A DNA stretch of 64,000 nucleotides, taken from contig CM037584.1 in assembly GCA_021018995.1 (NCBI GenBank), positions 146,895,317 to 146,959,316 of the forward strand, given 5' to 3'. The notes below the pieces were generated by a model. That model did no database searches. It worked only from the letters and a program-made list of their open reading frames with translations, and was not told the origin of the DNA. The stretch comes from Chloranthus sessilifolius (taxonomy: Eukaryota > Streptophyta > Magnoliopsida > Chloranthales > Chloranthaceae). This document shows positions 45,654 through 56,946 of this stretch, one piece after another. The first letter of the stretch is position 1, and every line of letters begins with the position of its first letter. The translations under genes were made by a program, and so were the position numbers.

Positions 45654-48600
45654 AATGTTGGCGCGAATAGAGGTACCCTTTTAAAGTAATGTAGAAACAC
45701 TAATTCTTTAGTGTAGCTTAATCTCTCTCCTCTCATTATATAGTAAAGATATGATATTGACTTTCACCGCCATCAGAAGATGGGAAGCTTCTTGTCTACA
45801 GTTGACCTGCTAATTTGTCAAGGACACTGACTTTCACGGCCGAAAATTCTACCTAAATTCAAAGGCCTAGAATCCCGTGTCATGACTCTGCACGCTTGTT
45901 AAGGCAATAAGTGCAAATACATATATCTTACTAGAGATTATATAAATTTGGACTCTCAAAAATCATGAATAGGTTTTTTACTAACATAAAACGCTACATC
46001 AGGCTTATTTAATTTTGGGCCCAAGATACTAAGTGACCAAAAACAAAAGAACGAATAATTATTAAAAAGTCCTCATAAATGTTTAATACACATATGGCAT
46101 CGTCTAGCTGGTCATTCAGGTCGTCACCCTCATACGCTGTATCATTTACTAGTATATCAAAGTCCCCCCGGGGAAGAGTAGTTAATATCTTCATCTGCAA
46201 CTGTTAATTTTTCATGAGATGAGTTTACAAAGTCACGTAAACTCAATGGATTATACAACCGATCCACCATAATCTATCTAAGTGGTCTTGGGTGCATCCT
46301 CGTAAATCAAAGTGAATCCTTTACAATTTTATATTAACAGCATAACAAAAAATTTCATAAACATTTCGTAACTATAAAGCTGAAAGGACGTAATAAATTT
46401 CAATGCATATGATGCTTCTAATGTTTATCACTTTTCTTATTTGTCTCGTCAATTTAATTTACGTGACATATCTTAAATCTTATTGTAGCTTTATATGCCT
46501 ACACAACGTACTTCGCATCATATATATCTTACGTATACGATAAGTGTCAGGGTTGCTGCTCGAGTCTACCACACGAGGTTCACGCGTAGATAATCACCTA
46601 ACTTTCTTATCATATCGCATCGTAAACCACCATCCATCAAGATGAGGTTGCGCGTATCAGTGCCCCTTTTCATTCGAGACATTATCGTATCATATTGTCC
46701 TTAAGACTCGTCTTGGCTGCAGAAGGTGTACCATTACAGTGGCTCATAAGGTATGACACGTGTAGAACTTAATTTCATATTCAGTTGGTCTTCACAACGT
46801 ATCTTATCATATCTGTATTTTATCTCATTTTAGTCACATTTTCTTATCATTTACATACAACTTAAATTAAAGTGTGCTATAGAGCGATAAGTTTTACTAA
46901 ATCACGTTTTCCAATGGACGGATTTCGTAATGACTTGAATGTATTTCTTGTAGCAACCTCTACTCCCTTAGAGGTGGTGCATCCGTACATAGATGCCTAC
47001 GTTTCGAGTTTCACGTTACTGTAAAAGAAACCTCATAATGATGAAGGCTTAAAGGTCGAGTGTCGTATCTTATTCTTTAACTAATCATGGGTATGCCCTA
47101 TTATAATTTTCTACGTAATGCAAGACAAATGGTGGAATGATATATCTGACTAAAGAAAATTATTGCATACACCTTACACATTTGTGATCACAATATTACA
47201 ATTAAAATTTGGAAAGAACAAGCATTGCATAAATTGAATTGATATAACAGTAAGCATCGCATGAAAGATAAAATTTACTTGTACATTAAAACTAACTACA
47301 AGTGAGTGATTTGTTAATTAAACTTATTTAGTAGGTCATCTCAACCTGATGATTCCGATAAGAATCAGTCTTGATAAGACCAAACTACATGTAGATCTTT
47401 ATGATTGAGATACACAGATTTTAGGGCGATTGAGATCGAGCTGATTAGAGGATCAAAGATTTAGGTCAAAATAGTATTAGTGTACGGTCATCGAGGCATA
47501 TGTGAGGTGACACAAGTGATATTTAAGGTGCTTAGGTGGTTGTTAGAAGACGTTCGATGTCAAACTGAATTTCTGACAAATGCGCATGACACGTCGTTGA
47601 GAACGGGGCATCCGGGGCATGAACAGAACTTGGGCCACTGCGTGGACCCGTTTATATTTGGGATCCCATATGATTGACTTGGCTTTATTATACTCCTAAC
47701 TTATCGTGTTTGAGCCACACCTCAACCATGCGAGTACCCTACACGACCTCGTAGCTTCACTTTAGGGGTATAGCAGCAATCGGTTATGTTGTACCGTGAC
47801 CTTGAAAATCGTGCATGGGATCATGATGAAATTTTGCCTGATGACAGAAAATTAATGATTTTTTTTCTCTAGTTGCACTCATCAACTGTGAATATTTCCA
47901 CATTAAATAACTGCTCGAAGTGGTCCGCAATAATTAGAGTTCATGCATAAATTTGGGCAACTTTTATAGGCCATCAGATCGCTTATGGAGCGATCATGCC
48001 TGATATTTGTAAAGTTTTCTAAAATTTAGGTGGGCTTTGCATTTTGACCTTTTATTAGTTTATTAAAAAGCGGGTCAAACAGGGGGCAGTCAAACAAACC
48101 CCTTTATCTTAGTTGTGCAATCTTAATTTTCTAAACTTTCGAGCCTCGAAACACGTTCTCAAAATTGCAATGACTATTTCTCTGATTCGCTAAGTATTAT
48201 CATCAAGATTATTTTGAAGTTGATTTTATGTGCCAGTTTGGTCCTGATTCCCAAAAGTTAAGGGGGGTCAAAGGTAACCCGTGGCATTAATCCATGTGAC
48301 ATATATGGCTGCTGCTTTAGTGTGGTATATTTATTTTTCTTAAGTTTTTAAGTGTCACCAAGGCCAACATATATTTAGTTTCAGGGAAATCCGATCGTCC
48401 ATGTCATAGGGGGTCAAGTGGTCAAAAAATGTCCTTCAAGTTGTGTTAAGGGTTCACAGGTTGGGTGCAACAAGGGTCAAACTAACCACTAGCACTGACA
48501 CAGAAAGGACTATGACCTATTTTTAGAAGTTTATGATTTTAAAAGTAGAAAATAAATAATTACATAAAATAATTATAGGACTATGAGCCGTCAGATGTGA

Positions 48601-50700
48601 AGCCCCAGAAGTTAAGGGGTTTTACTGTTTAGGCCTCAGCCCCATTGGATCTACTCAGCTTGGGTGCATGCATAAGAATAGGACTGAAGCCCAAGTTTAA
48701 CAATATTTTTCCTTTGGATTTGAGGCACCAAAATAATAATAAAACCGATAAAATCGGACAATCCTATCCATAGGATGTATAGAGGGCTAGGAATAACCAG
48801 TGGTTCATGCTTTGGCCTTGGGCTCATTCAGACTGTAGCTCAAGAACCAAGAAGGTCAAACTGACTCCTTTGCTCGAGTGAACGCAAAACATAAAGGGCT
48901 GAAGCCCATTCTATTTGCAGTTGTCGTCACCTCTCCCTCCCCCCTCCTTTCATGCCCTTAGGGCACTTTGGTCAGCACTTGTCTCGTACCATATTGAAGA
49001 GCCTTGGGTCTCCTAGCCTCGGGTCAAAGGGTTTGACCTATGGGTCAGCTCTATCACTTTTGTGGTAACGGAAACTGATGAGAAGTTGTAAAAATTCTGA
49101 TTTTGTTTTATCAGCTCCTTTCAGAGAAAATATGATTTTTATCATGTAAAAGGAGTAGATTGAAATGGATATAAGGGCACCCACCTCGTTCACAGATAAA
49201 TGATGGTCTGTATTGATATGTGCGTTGGCATAGTCCGAGTTCTATGTACCACAACGGATTGGAAACACAACTTCTTCTAGTTTGATATCTGGTGCAGCAG
49301 TTCTCCCATTGCGGTCCAACTCTACGGTGGTGGAGGGGCCCGAAACAAACTATATGGCATATAGGTAGACAGAGAGGAGCCCAGTAAGGGGAAGCTAGCT
49401 AAAACGAGGAAGAGTCCAAAAGTTTTTTTTTCTCTCTCTAGAAGTTAGTTGCCAAAAGATGGCATGCAAAATAGACTTCGGGTGCCATGATGCCAGCTGC
49501 ACCGAATTTTTAATTTCTATATTTCTTTTTATTTTCTATAATATGGAACCTATGATAGAGCGTAGAGCTTGCACACCGAAACTCAAAAGATAGGGAGTCC
49601 ACGTTAGGCTTCTTTGATACTCGTGTTAAGAGCTAACAGGGGAGAGGGTTAGTATATTAAGCAATGGTAGAGTGAGAGAAATGTGGAGTTGGGTGCCAAC
49701 TGCCTAAGTGACTAGAGGATGAGTTGCTTTTGTAGGGCACTAGGGCATATTAGGAAGTGGATGGTCTTTTGATTGGGTTTCTATATTGGATCCCTAATGG
49801 ACTCTGTTCGGTTAATTTTCAAAGGTCCGGTTTGGGTTTAAGTGTTGGGCACTGACGCCAAGTCTTCATGGTATCCCTATCTAACACCACACACGCCCAT
49901 TATGATTATGGGTGTTATATCAAGACACTAGACCCGAGTAACGCACAATCACTTACCGGGTTGGAGTAGTATCAAGCTTAAGTGTTCATTTTGGGATCAC
50001 AACACAAAAACGTTTAAGACGTTTGAGTTAGAATTTGCTTATGATCGCACACATTATCGTTATTATTATTGTTATCATTTTATAAATAATACCAAATGGG
50101 GGGGGGGGGCTGAAAGTTGGGTCGAATTGAGCATGAGTGTATACACCCTACAAAGAAAAAGGGTGGCTCGAGGCCACATCACTGGTCAAACCAATAAAAA
50201 ATAGTCACTTTAGTCATTAGAGGTCAACGAAACAACGTTTGCGGAAATTAGTGTATCGTCGTTACACTGATAAATGTGTATGTCAACTACTAGTCAACTA
50301 TTAAATAAGATTTTACCTCTAAAAGGGAAAACGGTGGGGCTCGTCTTTTCCCTCTTGATGTCGAATTAATCTTAAGTTTTCTATTGGGGGCAATGGAAAG
50401 GTCCAACCAGGTTCAACCACATCAGCAGCCTTTGGAAATTTATGATTAAGGAAAAACTTAGCCAAATTCAAAAGAATTTGATATTAACCCACAAAGAAAT
50501 AATCCAGATTCGAAAAATTTTATGTTAAGCTAAAAAGATATTTATTTAGTAAAAAGTGGTTAAAAATTATTGCTAAAGCTAATTAACAACGAAGATGTCA
50601 TATGATTAAGAAGTAAAATCTGCAATTTAATCACGGTGTTCAGAATAATTAAAAGAATAAAATAAAATAAAAAATAGAGAAATAAGCACACTTTTCAATG
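45654..50700. other. 5 kb of unassigned DNA
   Basis: I see no coding region longer than about 70 codons and no domain. The texture from about 47990 to 50050 ('gggtcaaa', 'aagcccaagttt', long non-coding stretches) is reminiscent of a long gypsy LTR or untranslated region. No TG...CA ends, PBS or PPT were found. A run of ten G lies at 50100-50109. Confidence 0.3.
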
Positions 50701-51114
50701 AGTTGTGGTCAAATCATGAAAAATGTTTTAGCCAAAAATCACAATTTAAAGAGACATGGTAAAAAAATTTAGCGAATTCTGTTTCTATAGCCATACCGTT
50801 CGCCAAGATGATGTATATATATGTCCATCTCCTTCCACCAACCTCGAGAATTTGCAACTCATAAAATTTGAATCGACCAAGTGTGCCAGGTGGCAAAAAC
50901 AAGTGTACTTTTGATGTATCATCAACTGACATAGGTAGTAATCTGAGTCATTTTCGGTATTTTCAGAGTTTTGTCTGTGATAGTGGTCCGGAAAGTGGAT
51001 TGCGACACCTTGTGACGCATGGAAGTCTGCATGCTTCACAAGAATATCCGGTCCACTTTATTGCTCGTGATGGTCGGATCACCCATCAGAGATGAACAAT
51101 TGAAACCATGGGTG
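50701..51114. other. intergenic DNA flanking a small transposon
   Basis: Short open stretches exist on both strands (50714-50932 minus, 50868-51095 plus). Neither shows a known domain, and they overlap each other. Nothing else is recognised. Confidence 0.3.
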
Positions 51115-51455
51115 CATGGATCAAAATATCGTCCGATACCGATACATATCATCTAATACGTTTCGATTTTGGACCTAGACGATACAGTAAAATAGGTTTT
51201 TCTCAGGGCCCCAAAAAAACAGTCAAATTATCGTCTGTATCGTCCAAATTATCGATCAATTTACCGTTCGTCCCAGAATTTTAGGGTTTTTCTCTAGCCC
51301 CTTAGAAACAATCAAATTATCATCCATTTCGTCCAATTTATCATCCGTATTGTCCAAATTATCAATCAATTTATCATTCATCCTAGAATTTTAAACAAAA
51401 AAAAAAAATTGTACCAGGACGATACGTATCGAAAATCCAATTTCTTTTATCCATG
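51115..51455. mobile_element. CATGGATCAAAAT-family element with 8-bp TSD
   Basis: The 341-bp element starts CATGGATCAAAATATCG and ends ...CTTTTATCCATG. Perfect direct repeats CATGGGTG flank it at 51107-51114 and 51456-51463. The interior contains GATACGTATC and repeated 'aattatcgatcaatttacc'-like pieces. It is the second family member in the window with an exact 8-bp duplication. Confidence 0.82.
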
Positions 51456-51463
51456 CATGGGTG

Positions 51464-51720
51464 TAATCATCAGACGGTCAATATTTTATTCCACATCCCG
51501 AAAAGTGACCCTAAAATCAGGTGGCAGACGCCAAGCTCAAATGCGATTTTAAGGTCACCTTTTAGAAGTTGTGCCACACGAAATGAAAAATTGGCAGTCT
51601 AACGGAATGCTCAGGTTTGTTTTGTGGAAGACTGGGATGCCCTTGATCTCAAGATCTATTGGGGAAGATTGGGATGTAAAACGATCTCCATCAGTCTGAT
51701 TCAAAGCAGCCAATACATGT
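51464..51720. repeat. partial member of the 45298-45653 inverted-repeat family
   Basis: It shares 'atcatcagacggtcaatatt', 'ttattccaca' and 'aaacgatctccatcagtctg' with that element. The left terminal repeat is absent where the 51115-51455 element sits. Confidence 0.6.
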
Positions 51721-52004
51721 CGGCTAGAGATGGGGTGTGGTCACAGTTTCACCAGGTGTAAATAATGGTACTCATCATTAAACTTATCCTGTTTAATGAT
51801 GCACATCGGACATATCGGCCAGGTCTTTGGTGGATACATGTTGGCTATATAGCCCTACCCATTTCTGGTCAGCTTAGTTAATTTAGGAACACAAATAAAT
51901 AAATAGAAAAAAAATCAGCCATTAACCAGCAAATTTTCACTATTAAAATATGTAGTTAAATTGCTAAAAAACATTATAAACCAATATGTCATTCGACCAG
52001 CCAC

Positions 52005-53225
52005 TAGGGGGTGTATTTGGCTCGGTTTGGTCGGTTTTGGACAAAAAACCACAAACCAAACCGGTTCTAATCAGTTTCTAAATGTTCAAACCAAACCATC
52101 CAACTATCGAACCAAACCAACCCGATTCGATTCAGTTTCAGTTAGGTTTGGTCAGTTTCGGTTTCCCTATAAGTTCTACTTACACATCAAAATTTTCCCA
52201 ATTTCTCAACATGCTTTACACTTTTATTTTTTCCCGAGTCATTGTACTTTTATAATCTATTCACCCTTTTCAACATGTTTTACACTATTTTCATTTTTTC
52301 CGGAGTCATTGTACTTTTATAATCTATTCACCCTTCTCAAAACAGATAACAAAAAGAAATGCATCACATTCACTTTAATTAATCAGAGTTTGGATAAAGA
52401 AGAATACCTGATGAGATGAATTGATGATGGTTCCACAAATGGTGCCAATGATGGATCAAGTTTGTTTTTGAGAGGCGTTTGCTACACAGGAAATACAATA
52501 GGAGGCAACTGGTTACATTCTGACATTGAAAACATGTTTTACACAATTACACTTTAGAAAATAACCTATTTTACATTCTAATTTACACTTTAGAAATAAA
52601 TTTTAATACTCTCAAAGTTGACCCAAACATCACCTGATCTGATCCGATTCACCTGATCTGATCCGATGCTCAACAAGCTTATGAGTTATTGAAAACAGCC
52701 TATTTCACTTTAACATTGACCTGCAAAAGAGCTCATGAGTAATTGAAAACAGCCTATTTCACTTTAACATTGACCTGCAAAAGAAGAATTCAGAGTCACA
52801 AACCAATGTGACGATATCTACTGGAGGTAGTTCTATATCCAAAACATAAATTTTTAAATTCTAAGAAATTTAACTCCAACAGCCCAGCATAGTACACAAA
52901 AAAGAGATTCGAGCGCAAGTCTCTAATCCCTAATTCAACGTCTTTTGAGATTCGAGTCTTAAGTAAGTTTGTGAAACACTAAATTTTGGACCGAAAATAC
53001 GAGGCCCAATCATCTGCTTGACTCAAGTTGACTATATATATATATATATATATTAGAAAAATACTTACAATCGGTTCAGTTGGTTTCGGCTTGGGAAGGC
53101 CCGGAACCCAATCCAAACCGAACTTTCGGTTTTTATTTTTGCCAAACCAAACCCAAACCAGTACCCATCCAAACCGGAGCAAAACCGGCGGTTCGGTCCG
53201 GTTCGACCCAAAAAATGCAGTCCTA
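52005..53225. mobile_element. hAT-like non-autonomous transposon, 1221 bp, 8-bp TSD
   Basis: The ends read TAGGGGGTGTATTTGGCTCGG and, reading back from the right, TAGGACTGCATTTTTTGGG. Subterminal regions are rich in 'aaccaaaccg'-type repeats at both ends (52010-52170 and 53070-53215). Perfect direct duplications CCAGCCAC flank it at 51997-52004 and 53226-53233. TAGGG-type ends plus 8-bp duplications are typical of hAT (Tip100-like) elements. No transposase is present. The right end lies 160 bp beyond the stop codon of the SYD homologue, so it sits in or next to the 3' untranslated region. Confidence 0.85.
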
Positions 53226-53385
53226 CCAGCCACCATTCGCAACAGATACACTTGTGTCGGGCAATATACCATGGAACATCTGATATGGTGTATAATCATA
53301 ACACTATTGAAAGAAACATTTAAGCTACAACTGCATCCTGGAGTACAACAGGAATCAGCTACAAATTCTATAAACCAAATTGATT

Positions 53386-56300
53386 TTACTCGCTTGATGA
53401 CTTTGGGACACATGCTTCGGCTTCAGCGGAGCACGAATTTGAATTTGAATCTGCTACAATACTGCACTCTGTTTCTTTTGCCTCGGCTTCTATCGGAGGA
53501 ACACTAGCTGCGGAATCCTTTTCATCATCTGCTTTCATGGCGGATGAAGAAGGATTCTCTTTCGGTTCGACATTTTCTCGAACGCAACCATCCTTGTCTG
53601 CAATCTTACCACTAGGAGCTGGATCAGGAAGATTGGAACAAATGGCATCCGCTGTCTCAGGATTTAAGGGAGCCGCAGAGTTCATAGCTCCCAAAATTTG
53701 ACCGTCTGATTTCTCCTGATCAGGGGGGGTTACATCTAACGCAACATCAGGAAGATTTGGAGCTTCAGAGTATCTGGCCTTTGCCAGAGGAATGCTAGGA
53801 ACAACAGAATCTTTGCCTGGTCCAACAGGTCCGTCATCTTTCTCCGGATTCACACAACCTAGACAACTTTTATCTGCATCACTGACATCAACAAGATCAA
53901 TATTTTTCTCATCGGGTTCGACAGGAGTCTTCAGAAGGTCCGGTACTTCGCTTTGGCCAGGCCCAGAATCGCCTTCAGTTTTCTCAGGATCCATGGAAAC
54001 TGTGCAGGTTTGAGCAGGACGGGTATCTGAAATATAATTACTAGCAGAACCCTTATATGGTTCATCCAGTGTACAGTTGGTAACCTTAGAAAAAGAGCCA
54101 ACTTGGTGGACTTCAGCATCAGTTTCACTTGATGGAGTGCAATTTACAGTAGAAATGCTTCCAACCTCGGTAGAATTTACATTCTCGCGTACCTCACATT
54201 TATCTGACCCCAATTCAACTAAATTTGTAGTTTTTTTCGAATCAGCAAAAAGTTCTTTCTCCTGGGGAATATCATCCATCTGGATGCCGGTAGAAACTGA
54301 ACAGATTGCATCTGTTTGAGCCCTCGGATCATACTTCTCTTGGCTAAGTTGTCGCGAATCTGTTGACATTTCAATGGCTTCAGAAATGAGTGTTGGTTTG
54401 GCTTCACCAACCTCAACCTTCTCCTTCACTTCCGAAATAGTGTTTCCGAAACCATCACTTACCACTGAAGAAGCTTCCATAGCCTTTGTTTCGAATGTTG
54501 TTGCTTGAATTCCCCCCTCAGAGGCAGCATCCATATGAACATCGGGAAGTGATTTCTCTTGGCCGTGTTTTCTTGAATCTTTCGAGGTTTCAATGGCTCC
54601 AGAAATCAACTGGGGTTCACTTCCAACCACCTCTACCATTTCCTTCGCCTCAATTTTTGCCTTCACTTCAGGGAGAGTATTAGTAGTGATTTGAGCAGGA
54701 ACCATTTCAATGAGGTTTGCTGCTGGCAAAGCTAATTTAGGGTTTGTTTCAACTGACCCAAGTGGTGCTTGTGAAGTATGTTCTTCTCGAGGTTGACTTG
54801 AATCTTTTCCAGTTGTCAGGTTAGCAATTGGACAGACCTTGTTGTTTGAAGAAGAAGCAGCAACATCTTTTCCAACTCCTATAGGGGCTGGAGATAATCC
54901 AAAAGCAATCGCCAACTGTTCATCCTTTGCTTTTGAACCTTGATCATCTTTACCTTTAGCAGATTTGACTTCATCAGCTTCCTTAGGTGCAGATTCCTTG
55001 TCTGTTAGACTGGTAGCACTACTTCGCAGCCGTGACTTCATCTGTGACCTTTCATCTGTTTCTTTTGGTGCTTTTACGAGTTGAACAACTGTATCTTTGA
55101 CTGCTTTGACTTCATCAGTTTCCTTACATGCAGACTTCTCATCCATTAAACTGGCGCCATTTCCTTGCAGTTTCAATGTATCAGATTTCCGGCCAATTTG
55201 GATAGAACTTTCTGATTTCTCTGTTGAGTCTGGCTTTGAAGAATTTGTTTCAAGACTTTTTTCCCCCAAATTAGCTACGTTCCTATCTGCTTCGCTTGAA
55301 CCTACCAGATGAGCAGGAGAAGTAACTGCTGCAGAAACATCAAAGTCAACATTTTTTGTTTCGGGAGCGGCTTCTTTATTATAATAAACTGAATCCTTCG
55401 TTGTTGCAAGTTCCCGTTTGACTATTACTGGTTTGGCTGCGGCAGGTATAGTGCTCCTGTCTTTCCTTGCCGAGGATTTCACTTGACGGAACGGGGCAGC
55501 TCTTGAAACCACATGAGGAACAGTGCCGAGTTGCACATTTTCTTGGCGTGTAGCGGTTTCCGCAGATATGACGCCAGGGAGTTCCGTACTACCACTTGAA
55601 AATTTTGGAAGCTCTGCCTTTGAGGAGTCAAAAACGGGTGCTCTCAGTGGGGTCCGAACAGAAGTATGCGCTGTTTTCTCAGTTGGCTTTTGTCTCAGAT
55701 CAGGTACCGTATCCAAGGGGAGTCCTCTCTGTTGGGTTTGAACAGAGGTATGTGCTGTTTTCTCAGTGGGCTTTTGTCTCAGATCAGGTAGCGTATCTGA
55801 GGGGAGTCCTCTCTGTGGGGTCTGAACAGAAGTATGTGCTCTTTTCTCGGTTGGCTTTTGCCTCACATCAGGTACCGTATCCGAGGGGAGTCCTCTCTGT
55901 GGGGTTTGAACGGAAGTAAATGATGTTTTCTCAGTTGGCTTTTGCTTCGGATCAGATACTGTATCCGAAAAGAGTCCTCTCTGTGGGGTCTGAACAGAAG
56001 TATATGCCATGTTCTCAGTTGGCTTCAGATCAGACACGGTATCTGCGGGTCCCATTCGAAGGTTTCTCCTCTCGATTAAATGTTGTGCCAATGGAGACAA
56101 AACAGTTGTAGATGGGTCAAGTTTGTTATCTTGTCCAGCTCGCACAATATGTTTTTTCTGCTCTCGCACATCTGCACTTTGTGATGATTTGGTTTCAAAG
56201 AAAATGGATTTAGCCTCAGAAACTGGAGACTCCCTTTTATCAAGGGTAGGTAACATGCTCCTGTATTTCTCTAGAACAAGGGAGGGACTTGGGGCTTTTA

Positions 56301-56909
56301 CTGATGCCACATCAATCAACTTTTGCAAACCTGAAATCGGATTGATCTCAAAATTAACATTAGGTAAGTTTGAAGTAACTTCTACACCAATAGCAGGTGA
56401 ACTGCAACTCTGTTTCTTTGCCCGGCGTCGAGGCTTTTCTGGTCCACTTGGAGCCCTTTTGGCTTGTCCCTTAACTTGTGAGGTCATTGCAGGGCCAGGA
56501 GTGGTAAAAAACCCAGTAGGAGTTCCTGTACTAGACTCATGTTGTGAGTTTCGAACAAGTCCTTTGATTTGTAAGGAACCATCAGGGCCAGAGGTGGTTA
56601 CAGAACTCAGAACAGCTCGTCTCTGAGGTTCCATTTCAGATTTTGTTACATTTTCAGATGGAGCAGAAGGATCTGCCGTTGCTCTCTTTGGCCTACCTCG
56701 TCCTCTTTTGGTTGGTTGTGGTGGCTCTTTGCAAGGCGGTTGTTGTGGTTCTTTGGGAATTTGTGTTGGCTCTTTGGCTATAGTTGGAGGTGCTAGTACC
56801 AGGAATGATGGAGATGGTACTACTGCTGCTGTGACTGCTGGCACAGGTGCAGGTGCAGGTGCAGGTGCAGGCACAGGCGCAGGTGCAAGCGCAAGCGCAG
56901 GCGCACGCG

Positions 56910-56946
<37 letters not shown>

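Noticed and set aside
47480-47677. Short open stretch on the plus strand
   Set aside because: Sixty-five codons without a domain, splice context or repeat relation.
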